Assembly (NCBI GenBank): GCA_034189755.1
Contig: JAXIHJ010000007.1
Coordinates: 1-13,625 of the forward strand
Length of the DNA stretch: 13,625 nt
Direction: 5' to 3'
Origin: JAXIHJ01 sp034189755
Lineage (GTDB): Bacteria > Planctomycetota > Phycisphaerae > SM23-33
This document shows positions 1 to 6,667 of the stretch, in pieces. The notes beneath the pieces are model-generated. The model was not told the origin of the DNA, ran no database searches, and saw only the letters and a list, made by a program, of their open reading frames with translations. The position numbers and the translations under genes are program-made. Numbering within the stretch: position 1 is the first letter of the stretch; every line of letters starts with the position of its first letter.

Positions 1-1
1 G

Positions 2-238
2 CCGGCGGCCTTCGAGGGCGAAGACGCGCCGGAAAAACTGGCGTCACTGATAGAGGTATATTTCAAAAAAGGCGGCCTACAGGTCCAGGCAAACCTGCTC
101 GATGCCGAAACGCTCCAACAGGCCAGGCAAAATCCCGCACAGTACGCCGACCTGCAAGTCCGCGTAACCGGTTTCAGCGCGTATTTCACCTCGCTCGAGG
201 ATGACGTTCAGGAAATGCTCGTCGGCAGGGCCGGCTGA
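2..238 (+). CDS. Glycyl radical enzyme, C-terminal fragment (gene enters from the left)
   Basis: The gene is open from the left edge and stops at TGA 236-238, giving the last 78 residues of a protein. They match the C-terminal glycyl radical domain of the pyruvate formate-lyase superfamily: a GGLQVQANLL strand, the AETLQQARQNP helix, then the loop RVTGFSAYF and a short final helix. The radical glycine is encoded at 170-172. Two details differ from the usual domain: the residue after the glycine is Phe where Tyr is usual (RVxGYSA), and the protein ends VGRAG rather than with the common ...ARTEH tail. The active-site Cys region lies outside the window, so the reaction cannot be assigned. The next gene starts 20 bases downstream, and the activase at 6668 is the only one seen, so both GREs are probably activated by it. 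The domain call is firm; the subfamily is unknown. Confidence 0.9.
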   Translation, partial: PAAFEGEDAPEKLASLIEVYFKKGGLQVQANLLDAETLQQARQNPAQYADLQVRVTGFSAYFTSLEDDVQEMLVGRAG

Positions 239-258
239 CGCGATTTGGGAAGACAGCC

Positions 259-1818
259 ATGGAAAAATATCTGGCGGCTATAGACGTAGGGACAACGAAC
301 CTCAAAACGGTAATTGTTGATACGGCCGGCAACCTGGTAAGCAAGGCCTCCCGTGAGTTCAGCAACATATACAACCGTCTCGGTCCCGGCTGGGTTGAGC
401 AGGACGCCGGCATGTGGTGGCAGGCCGCCTGCCAGACCTCACGGCAGGCGCTGCAAACGGCCGGTATAAACCCCACCCAGATCGCCGGGATAGGGCTGAC
501 CAGCATAAGACAAACCATAATTCCCGTTGATAAAAACGGCGACCCGGTGCGAAACGCCATACTCTGGTCCGTAAAGGCGACCTATCCCCAGGCCGACTGG
601 ATAAGGGAAAATATCGGCCCGGACGAGGTCTACAGGATTACCGGCAATACCATAGACCCGCTCTGGGGCACCCCTTCGATTATGCACGTAATCCAGAACG
701 AGCCTGAAGTGAACGCGCGAACCTTCAAATTCGCCCATGTCGAAGATTTTATCCTCCACAAGCTCGGTGCGGACGATTTCTGCGAAAGCTATTCGATGGC
801 CGGCTGCTCGCTCATATTCGACCTGGAGAAGCTGCAATGGAATCAGGATTTGTGCAGCCGCATGGGCATTCCCGTCGAGCAACTGCCGCGGGCGGTGCCG
901 TCCGGCACGGTGGTGGGCAGGGTCTGCCCGAAGGCGGCTGAGGCGACCGGTTTCGCCGAGGGCACCGCACTGGTTACCGGCGGCGGAGACATCCAATGCG
1001 GCACGGTAGGCGCGGGCGTCATAGAAGCCGGCGAGGCCTTTATCGTGGTGGGCACGGCGCTGAATACGGAAGTATGTCTCGATAAGCCGCTTTTCGACCC
1101 GGAAAAAAGGGCATTGGTTCATCCCCACTCCGAACCGGGCAAGTACGTCATGGAAAGCACGCTGCTTACCGGCGCCAATGCCTACACATGGTTCCGCGAT
1201 ACGTTTTGCCCGGTCGAGTCGGACGCGGCGAAGAAGTTGAACATATCGCCTTATGAACTGATAAACAGCCAGGTAACCTCAGTACCGATAGGCGCCAACG
1301 GCCTGATATTCATACCCCATTTTGTAGGGGCGACCTGCCCGTACTGGGACGACACGGCCCGGGGTGTTTTTCTGGGAGCGACGCTGGCTACCACGAAAGC
1401 GGACTTCGCCAGGGCGATTGTAGAAGGCGCCTGCCTGGAAATGAGAAAGAGCCTGGACATAGTCCAAAGCCTCGGCGCCGCCGTGGACCAGATAAGGCTA
1501 TCGGGCGGCGCCTGCACGGAGGGCAGCCCGTGGAACCGGATACAGGCCGACATCTACGGCAAGCCGGTGGCGTTGTTAAAAGTCGGCGAGACCACCGCGC
1601 TGGGGGCGGCCATGCTGGCCGGCGTCGGCGCGGGGCTGTTCAAGGACGTGCCCCAGGCCGTAGCGCAGATGGTAAAGGTCGTAAAGACCATCGAGCCAAA
1701 CATGGAAGCCCACCGGAAATACGAAGGACTGCTCGAAATACACGACGCAGCATACAGGGCGCTCAGCGCCGGCGGCGTCTACAAGAAGCTCAGAACGGTA
1801 ACGGCGGAGTTGAGTTAA
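259..1818 (+). CDS. FGGY-family carbohydrate kinase (xylulokinase/ribulokinase-like)
   Basis: This 519-residue protein has the normal length for an ATP-dependent sugar or polyol kinase of the FGGY family. The N-terminal phosphate-binding motif AIDVGTTN is at residues 7-14 and the GWVEQD segment follows at about 48. GGGDIQ is near 241-246, with Asp244 in the position of the catalytic base. LSGGA (414-418) is the adenosine-binding glycine motif of the second actin-like domain, and ETTALGAAMLAG closes the ATP site. There is no signal peptide, so it is cytoplasmic. The start ATG follows GGGA at 247-250 with suitable spacing. Its stop TAA abuts the ATG of the next gene, a GRE, so the two are probably translationally coupled. 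By context it should phosphorylate the substrate, or an intermediate, of the GRE/aldolase route. The exact sugar or polyol (pentulose, pentitol, hexulose or other) cannot be read from the sequence. Confidence 0.9.
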   Translation: MEKYLAAIDVGTTNLKTVIVDTAGNLVSKASREFSNIYNRLGPGWVEQDAGMWWQAACQTSRQALQTAGINPTQIAGIGLTSIRQTIIPVDKNGDPVRNAILWSVKATYPQADWIRENIGPDEVYRITGNTIDPLWGTPSIMHVIQNEPEVNARTFKFAHVEDFILHKLGADDFCESYSMAGCSLIFDLEKLQWNQDLCSRMGIPVEQLPRAVPSGTVVGRVCPKAAEATGFAEGTALVTGGGDIQCGTVGAGVIEAGEAFIVVGTALNTEVCLDKPLFDPEKRALVHPHSEPGKYVMESTLLTGANAYTWFRDTFCPVESDAAKKLNISPYELINSQVTSVPIGANGLIFIPHFVGATCPYWDDTARGVFLGATLATTKADFARAIVEGACLEMRKSLDIVQSLGAAVDQIRLSGGACTEGSPWNRIQADIYGKPVALLKVGETTALGAAMLAGVGAGLFKDVPQAVAQMVKVVKTIEPNMEAHRKYEGLLEIHDAAYRALSAGGVYKKLRTVTAELS

Positions 1819-4266
1819 ATGAACGCCGAGACAGCCATCAAGCAGGCTTCATGCGCACAGAAGGCTTACGAACCGACCGGCCGGGGCGCAAAGCTCCGGC
1901 AGCAGGTCTTCGCCGATAAGCCTGAGGTCTGCTCGGAAAGATGCCGCATCATCACCGAGCTGTACCGGCAGACAGAGGACAAGCCGGCTGTCATCAGGCG
2001 AGCGTGCGCGCTGAAGAAAATCCTGAACGAGATGTCTATCTTCATACTGGACGGGGAGCTGATAGTCGGCAACCACGCCAGTAAGCCCCGGTCGGCGCCC
2101 GTGTTCCCGGAGTACTCGGTCGATTGGATACTCCGGGAGATGGATGAGTTCGACACCCGGCCCGGCGACGCCTTCCGCGTCTCCGATGAGAACAAGAAAA
2201 TTCTCAGGCAGTTGCTGCCATACTGGAAGCAAAAGACCCATATGGACAGGGCGCTTGGCATGATTTCCGATTCGGCGAAGGAGGCTATGGACCTGGGAAT
2301 CATAAGCGCACTGGGCAATCTCTCATCGGGCGACGGGCACATAAGCGTGAACGTCAAGTCGGTCCTTCAAGAGGGGCTTATCGGCTTCAGGAAGCGGGCC
2401 GAGCTGAAACTCCGGCAACTGGACCTTTCCGAGCCGGGCAACCTTTCAAAGCGCATGTTCCTGGAATCAGTTCTTATTGTTTGCGGCGCGGCTTCGGAAT
2501 TCGCAGGCCGATTCAGCTTACAGGCGCAGCAGATGGCCCGGCAGGAAGGCAACGCCGTCAGAAAACGGGAACTGGAAAGAATCGCAGCCGTCTGCCGGCG
2601 CGTGCCGGAGCTTCCGGCTGAAAGCTTCCACGAGGCCGTCCAGTCGGCATGGTTTATACAGCTCATTCTCCAGATCGAAAGTAACGGACACTCTTTTTCG
2701 TTCGGGCGGCTGGACCAGTACCTCTGGCCGTACTATAAAAAAGACATCGACCAGCAAAACATCACCCGCGGCGAGGCGCTGGAACTGATCGAGAATCTAT
2801 GGGCTAAGACCTTCTGCATCAACAAGTTGCGTCCCTGGTCGCACACCCGGTTCGGGGCGGGCTATCCGGTCTACCAAAACGTCACCATAGGCGGACAAAG
2901 CGCAGACGGCCAAGACGCCACCAACGAGGTCTCATGCCTTTGCCTGGAAGCGGCCGCCAACATGCGCCTGCCTCAGCCGAACCTGTCGGTCAGGTATCAC
3001 TCCGGCAGCCCGGACAGTTTCCTGGCCGAGTGCGTCAACGTCGTAAAACTGGGAACGGGGATGCCCGCCTTTAATAACGATGAGATTATCATCCCGTCGC
3101 TGCTGGAACGCGGCGTAACACCGCAAGACGCGCGCAATTACTCCATGATCGGGTGTGTCGAGGTGGCCGTGCCCGGCAAATGGACGTATCGCTGCACGGG
3201 CATGAGCTTTATCAACTTCTCTAAGGTTTTGAACCTGGCCATCAATAACGGCGCGCCGCTGGCCGGAGGCAAAAGCCTGTGCCCGGGCAAGGGCGACCTG
3301 ACCGCATTCAAATCCTTCGACGAGGTGGTGCAGGCATGGAGAGAGCAGATCCGCTTTTACACCAGGCTGCACGTCATCGTGGACAACACGGTTGACACCT
3401 CCCTGGAGCAGACCTGCCCGAACCCGTTCTGCTCGGCGCTTGTGGACGACTGCATCGACAGGGGCAAGACCATCAAAGAAGGCGGCGCGGTGTATGACCA
3501 CGTCAGCGGATTGCAGGTAGGCATAGCAAATACCGGCAACGCCCTGGCGGCTATCAGAAAACTGGTGTTCGAGGAAAAGACCGTTTCGGCCGAGCTGTTG
3601 CTTGGCGCCCTTAAATCCGATTTCGCAGGCGCCGACGGCGAACAGATCCGCCAGCGACTGCTGAACAATGCTCCGAAATACGGCAACGACATAGACTATG
3701 TGGATACGTTGACCAAGGCGGCTTATGACGACTATATCCGCGAGGTGGAGCAGTATCACAACGCCCGTTTCGGTCGCGGGCCGATAGGTGGAGGGTTTTA
3801 CTCATCGACGGTTTCCATCTCCGCCAACGTTCCGATGGGCGCGGCGACGGAGGCCACACCGGACGGCAGAAAGGCCGGCTCGCCGCTGGCTGAAGGCGCT
3901 TCGCCCTCTCAGGGCACCGACAGGCTGGGGCCGACAGCCGTGCTGAAATCCATCGCCAAGTTGTCCACGATCAAGATGACCGGCGGGCAGTTGTTGAACC
4001 TCAAGTTTACGCCTCAGGCATTGGCCGGACAAACCGGCGAGGAGAACTTAAAGGCATTAATCAGGGCCTTCTTCGACAACCTGAAAGGCTGGCACGTTCA
4101 GTTTAACGTCGTCTCGACGGACACGCTGAAGAAGGCCCAGCACAGCCCTCTGGACTACGCGAATTTGCTTGTCAGGGTCGCAGGATACAGCGCGTTGTTC
4201 GTTTCGCTGGACCCTTCGGTCCAGAATGACATCATAGCCCGCACCGAAAACGCCGGGCTTGGCTAA
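1819..4266 (+). CDS. Glycyl radical enzyme, dehydratase/lyase type (PFL superfamily)
   Basis: This complete 815-residue GRE has a PFL-like ten-stranded barrel domain over roughly residues 30-655 and a C-terminal glycyl radical domain (about 690-810). The thiyl-radical loop reads YSMIGCVEV, with Cys446 and Glu448. A Cys-x-Glu pair is shared by glycerol and propanediol dehydratases, choline TMA-lyase, isethionate lyase and related eliminases, and argues against pyruvate formate-lyase, which has adjacent cysteines. The radical glycine is Gly789 in RVAGYSALF. WSHTRFGAGYPVYQN (about 336-350) and ESNGHSFSFGRLDQYLWPYY are typical of this group. The start ATG directly follows the kinase stop, with GGAG at 1806-1809 as its Shine-Dalgarno. 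It probably catalyses radical C-O (or C-X) cleavage of a vicinal diol, anhydro-sugar or similar substrate handled by the neighbouring kinase and aldolase. The length and overall pattern resemble the YbiW/PflD-like clades, but the substrate is not determined. Confidence 0.93.
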   Translation: MNAETAIKQASCAQKAYEPTGRGAKLRQQVFADKPEVCSERCRIITELYRQTEDKPAVIRRACALKKILNEMSIFILDGELIVGNHASKPRSAPVFPEYSVDWILREMDEFDTRPGDAFRVSDENKKILRQLLPYWKQKTHMDRALGMISDSAKEAMDLGIISALGNLSSGDGHISVNVKSVLQEGLIGFRKRAELKLRQLDLSEPGNLSKRMFLESVLIVCGAASEFAGRFSLQAQQMARQEGNAVRKRELERIAAVCRRVPELPAESFHEAVQSAWFIQLILQIESNGHSFSFGRLDQYLWPYYKKDIDQQNITRGEALELIENLWAKTFCINKLRPWSHTRFGAGYPVYQNVTIGGQSADGQDATNEVSCLCLEAAANMRLPQPNLSVRYHSGSPDSFLAECVNVVKLGTGMPAFNNDEIIIPSLLERGVTPQDARNYSMIGCVEVAVPGKWTYRCTGMSFINFSKVLNLAINNGAPLAGGKSLCPGKGDLTAFKSFDEVVQAWREQIRFYTRLHVIVDNTVDTSLEQTCPNPFCSALVDDCIDRGKTIKEGGAVYDHVSGLQVGIANTGNALAAIRKLVFEEKTVSAELLLGALKSDFAGADGEQIRQRLLNNAPKYGNDIDYVDTLTKAAYDDYIREVEQYHNARFGRGPIGGGFYSSTVSISANVPMGAATEATPDGRKAGSPLAEGASPSQGTDRLGPTAVLKSIAKLSTIKMTGGQLLNLKFTPQALAGQTGEENLKALIRAFFDNLKGWHVQFNVVSTDTLKKAQHSPLDYANLLVRVAGYSALFVSLDPSVQNDIIARTENAGLG

Positions 4267-4286
4267 AAAATGACGATGCGACGACC

Positions 4287-4955
4287 ATGGAAATGACCAG
4301 AGACAAACTGGCCGGGATGATCGACCACTCGGCCCTGAAGGCAGCCGCGACGGAGAGCGACATCAGACGGCTTTGTCAGGAAGCCATGGAGTATCGCTTT
4401 GCGTGCGTCTCGACCAATTCGGCCTACGTGGCCCTGGCGGCCAAGCTGCTGGCCGGCTCGGGCGTCAAGGTAGACGCGACGGTGGGTTTCCCGCTGGGGG
4501 CCGCTTCAACCGCCGCCAAGGTCTGCGAGACAGAAGATTCCATCCACAACGGCGCGGAGGAAATCGACATGGTCATGAACGTCGGCGCCGTAAAGAGCGG
4601 CAACGACGCACTGGCCGAGCGGGACATAGCCGCGGTCGTCGAGGCGGCCGGGGCGAAGGTTACCAAGGTCATCATCGAGACCTGCTACCTGAGCGAGGAG
4701 GAAAAACGGCGTGCCTGCGCGATCGTTAGGCGGGTCGGGCCGACGTTCATCAAGACATCGACGGGATTCGGCGCCGCCGGCGCGACGGTCGAGGACATCA
4801 GGCTGCTCAAAGAGCTTGTCGGCGACGGGATACAGGTCAAGGCCGCCGGCGGGATCGACTCCTGCCGAAAGGCCCTCGAACTGCTGGCCGCCGGCGCCAC
4901 GCGACTCGGGCTTAGCAGGGGGCCGAAAATAATCCAGGAGTTTCAGGCGACTTAA
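4287..4955 (+). CDS. deoC: Deoxyribose-phosphate aldolase family protein, divergent
   Basis: This 222-residue class I aldolase belongs to the DeoC family, which normally cleaves 2-deoxy-D-ribose 5-phosphate to acetaldehyde and glyceraldehyde 3-phosphate. The catalytic set is intact: Lys156 in TFIKTSTGF (Schiff base), Lys185 in VKAAGGI, and Asp94 in EIDMVMNVG. Several substrate-binding stretches differ from the usual consensus as I remember it: IDHSALK replaces IDHTLLK, FACVSTNSAYV replaces FASVCVNPYYV, GGIDS replaces GGIRT, and RLGLSRG replaces the phosphate-binding RIGTSSG. This suggests a paralogue with a modified donor or phosphate site. The gene lies 20 bases after the GRE. No strong Shine-Dalgarno is visible, and ATG 4293 two codons later is an alternative start. 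By context it should cleave the deoxy-sugar product made by the GRE. The family call is firm; the substrate is inferred. Confidence 0.88.
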   Translation: MEMTRDKLAGMIDHSALKAAATESDIRRLCQEAMEYRFACVSTNSAYVALAAKLLAGSGVKVDATVGFPLGAASTAAKVCETEDSIHNGAEEIDMVMNVGAVKSGNDALAERDIAAVVEAAGAKVTKVIIETCYLSEEEKRRACAIVRRVGPTFIKTSTGFGAAGATVEDIRLLKELVGDGIQVKAAGGIDSCRKALELLAAGATRLGLSRGPKIIQEFQAT

Positions 4956-4958
4956 CGA

Positions 4959-4979
4959 GGCAAGGCGGGGCGCCTTGTC
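4959..4979 (+). other. Intercistronic RNA hairpin
   Basis: CAAGGCG (4961-4967), loop GGG, then CGCCTTG (4971-4977) form a perfect 7-base-pair stem. A G-U and a G-C pair (4959-4960 with 4978-4979) extend it to nine. It starts four bases after the aldolase stop and lies in the largest gap (56 bases) within the enzyme operon. No T-run follows, so it is not a canonical intrinsic terminator. An mRNA processing or stability element, or partial polarity, is more likely. This is a by-eye prediction. Confidence 0.5.
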
Positions 4980-5011
4980 CTTGCGGCTGCAAAAACTCAG
5001 GGAGACTGAAA

Positions 5012-5854
5012 ATGGGCCTGAAAATATGGGTGCAAATCGCGATGGGTGCTCCGGAGAGGGACCCCGGCGCCATGTTGTGGATGGACCTTATGCGCAAGAA
5101 CATGGACCTGGCCAGAGACCCGGAGACGGAAATATCGTTCCATTGCCCCAAAAAGGGCCTGTCGGACCTTGAGGCCTTCTTCCACCGCCACCTGGTATTC
5201 CTCGACGACCGAGAGGTCCTCGACGGCGTGATGATGGCGGAAAAAGAAGGCTACGACGCCGTATACCTGGCCTGCTACTACGATCCGGTGCTGGTCGAGG
5301 CCAAGCAGGCCGTGAACATTCCGGTCATAGGCCCGGCCGAGGCGTCGCTGCACGTCGCGTGCATGATGGCCGGGAAAATGGGCGTCGTGGGGATATCCAA
5401 CGGCGCCTGCCACATCATCGAGGAGCACCTGAAACTGCACGGCCTGGAAGACAGGGCGGTTCGGCCCCGGCCTATCCCGTCCGGCCCGACCGAGCAGATG
5501 GAGGGCATGAAAGACGCCCGGCACGAGATTGAATCTTTTCAGAAGGTAGGCAGGCAGCTCATCGCCGACGGCGCCGAGATTTTGATTCCCGGCTGCCTCT
5601 GCATGTGCCCCATCATGCGCCTGGCGCCGGGCCGCGAAAAGGAATATCCCAACGGTCTGACGGACGTCGACGGCGTGCCGGTAATGGATGTCATATCCGT
5701 AACGACCAAGATGACGGAAATGATGGTGCAGCTTAATCGTCTCGGTTCCACCTGGATAAGCCGTCACGGCCTCTACGAGCAGGCGCCGCCGCACGTATGG
5801 GAGATGGCCAAGACGATGCTTCAGTACCAGGGCGAAGGCCTCTGGCAGTGCTGA
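5012..5854 (+). CDS. Asp/Glu/hydantoin racemase superfamily protein
   Basis: This 280-residue cytoplasmic protein has the two-half architecture of the aspartate/glutamate/hydantoin racemase superfamily. That group also holds maleate isomerase and arylmalonate decarboxylase; all use cysteine-mediated proton transfer next to a carbonyl. One candidate catalytic cysteine is Cys88 in the segment VYLACYYDPVLVEAK. It is followed by NIPVIGPAEASLH, a typical family pattern. The other is Cys195 in EILIPGCLCMCP, at the usual second-cysteine position; here it is part of an unusual Cys-Leu-Cys-Met-Cys cluster. GKMGVVGISN (about 128-137) matches the strand between the halves. ATG 5012 was chosen because GGAG (5001-5004) sits seven bases upstream. 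Both cysteines favour a racemase/epimerase over a decarboxylase. In this operon it may epimerise a carbon alpha to a carbonyl in the pathway intermediate. That role is inference, since racemases of this family are not a standard part of sugar routes. Confidence 0.8.
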   Translation: MGLKIWVQIAMGAPERDPGAMLWMDLMRKNMDLARDPETEISFHCPKKGLSDLEAFFHRHLVFLDDREVLDGVMMAEKEGYDAVYLACYYDPVLVEAKQAVNIPVIGPAEASLHVACMMAGKMGVVGISNGACHIIEEHLKLHGLEDRAVRPRPIPSGPTEQMEGMKDARHEIESFQKVGRQLIADGAEILIPGCLCMCPIMRLAPGREKEYPNGLTDVDGVPVMDVISVTTKMTEMMVQLNRLGSTWISRHGLYEQAPPHVWEMAKTMLQYQGEGLWQC

Positions 5855-5877
5855 GGCCGTATCTGGAGAAACCAAAG

Positions 5878-6633
5878 ATGACAAACAGGCGAAAAGTAGC
5901 TCTCGTAACGGGCGCGGCCCGTGGAATCGGCGAGTCGGTGGCCCTGGTGCTGGCTGGGCGGGGCTTCGATGTCGCCGTCAACGACTGGAACGCCGACGGC
6001 GCCGAACAGACGGCTGAAAAAATCCGCCAACTCGGTCCTAAAGCCATAGCCGTCCCAGGCGACGTCGCCGACAGCGAAATCGCCGACGATGCGGTCGCCA
6101 AGACGGTCGCCCAACTCGGAGGCCTGGACGTTCTGGTAAACAACGCCGGCATCAGCGGAATGTCCGCCATAACCGAAATGACCGACGAGCAATGGCACAA
6201 AATGCTGTCGATCCATCTTTACGGCACATTCTATTTCTGCCGGGCCGCCACGCCGGAACTGATCAAAAACAAGCACAGCAAGATAATCAACGTCTCGTCC
6301 ATATACGGCCAGACCGGAGAGGCGAACTTCACTCATTACTCGGCGGCCAAGGCCGGAATACTGGGATTCACCAAGGCGCTGGCCAAAGAGCTTGCGCCGC
6401 ACCTGACCAACGTAAACGCCATTGCTCCGGGCTGGATACTGACACCGCTCCAGCAGGACGTGGGACTCACGCAGCAGCAGATAGACGACCTGGCCGAGCA
6501 GGTGCCGTTCAAGTACTGGGCGGAGGCCGACGAAGTGGGATACCTGGTGGCATTCCTGGCCTCCGACGAGGCCAACTTTGTTACCGGGCAGGTATACGTC
6601 ATAAACGGCGGCAAACCGATAGTCGGCATCTAG
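5878..6633 (+). CDS. Short-chain dehydrogenase/reductase (classical SDR, FabG-like)
   Basis: This 251-residue NAD(P)-dependent oxidoreductase is of normal length for a classical SDR. The Rossmann cofactor motif TGAARGIG is at residues 11-18, DVLVNNAGISG follows near residue 85, and the catalytic set is Ser141 (in INVSSIYG), Tyr154 and Lys158 (YSAAK). NAIAPGWILTP and the closing VTGQVYVINGG are typical family landmarks. An upstream in-frame ATG at 5797 would overlap the previous gene. ATG 5878 is preferred because it follows GGAG (5865-5868) by nine bases and puts the first beta strand at the start of the protein. Asp45 in the VNDWN segment, after the second strand, slightly favours NAD(H) over NADP(H). 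In this operon it probably interconverts a polyol and a ketose, or a hydroxy and an oxo intermediate. A housekeeping FabG role is unlikely given the neighbours. Confidence 0.9.
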   Translation: MTNRRKVALVTGAARGIGESVALVLAGRGFDVAVNDWNADGAEQTAEKIRQLGPKAIAVPGDVADSEIADDAVAKTVAQLGGLDVLVNNAGISGMSAITEMTDEQWHKMLSIHLYGTFYFCRAATPELIKNKHSKIINVSSIYGQTGEANFTHYSAAKAGILGFTKALAKELAPHLTNVNAIAPGWILTPLQQDVGLTQQQIDDLAEQVPFKYWAEADEVGYLVAFLASDEANFVTGQVYVINGGKPIVGI

Positions 6634-6667
6634 CCGATGCGCCGCGGCAACGGCCGGAACGAGCAAA

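Noticed and set aside
439..1128. Long minus-strand open frame opposite the kinase gene, and similar ones opposite the GRE, racemase and SDR genes
   Set aside because: They mirror the codon structure of the real plus-strand genes, have no recognisable domains, and arise readily in GC-rich DNA.
1819..4266. Pyruvate formate-lyase identity for the complete GRE
   Set aside because: The active-site loop has Cys-Val-Glu rather than two adjacent cysteines, and the neighbours are sugar enzymes.
4270..4296. Short ORF (ATG at 4270, eight codons) overlapping the aldolase start
   Set aside because: It has no ribosome-binding site of its own and no conservation evidence. It is probably chance.
5797..5877. 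Longer start for the SDR gene, adding 27 residues
   Set aside because: It would overlap the end of the racemase gene, and the extra residues do not fit an SDR N-terminus. ATG 5878 has its own Shine-Dalgarno.
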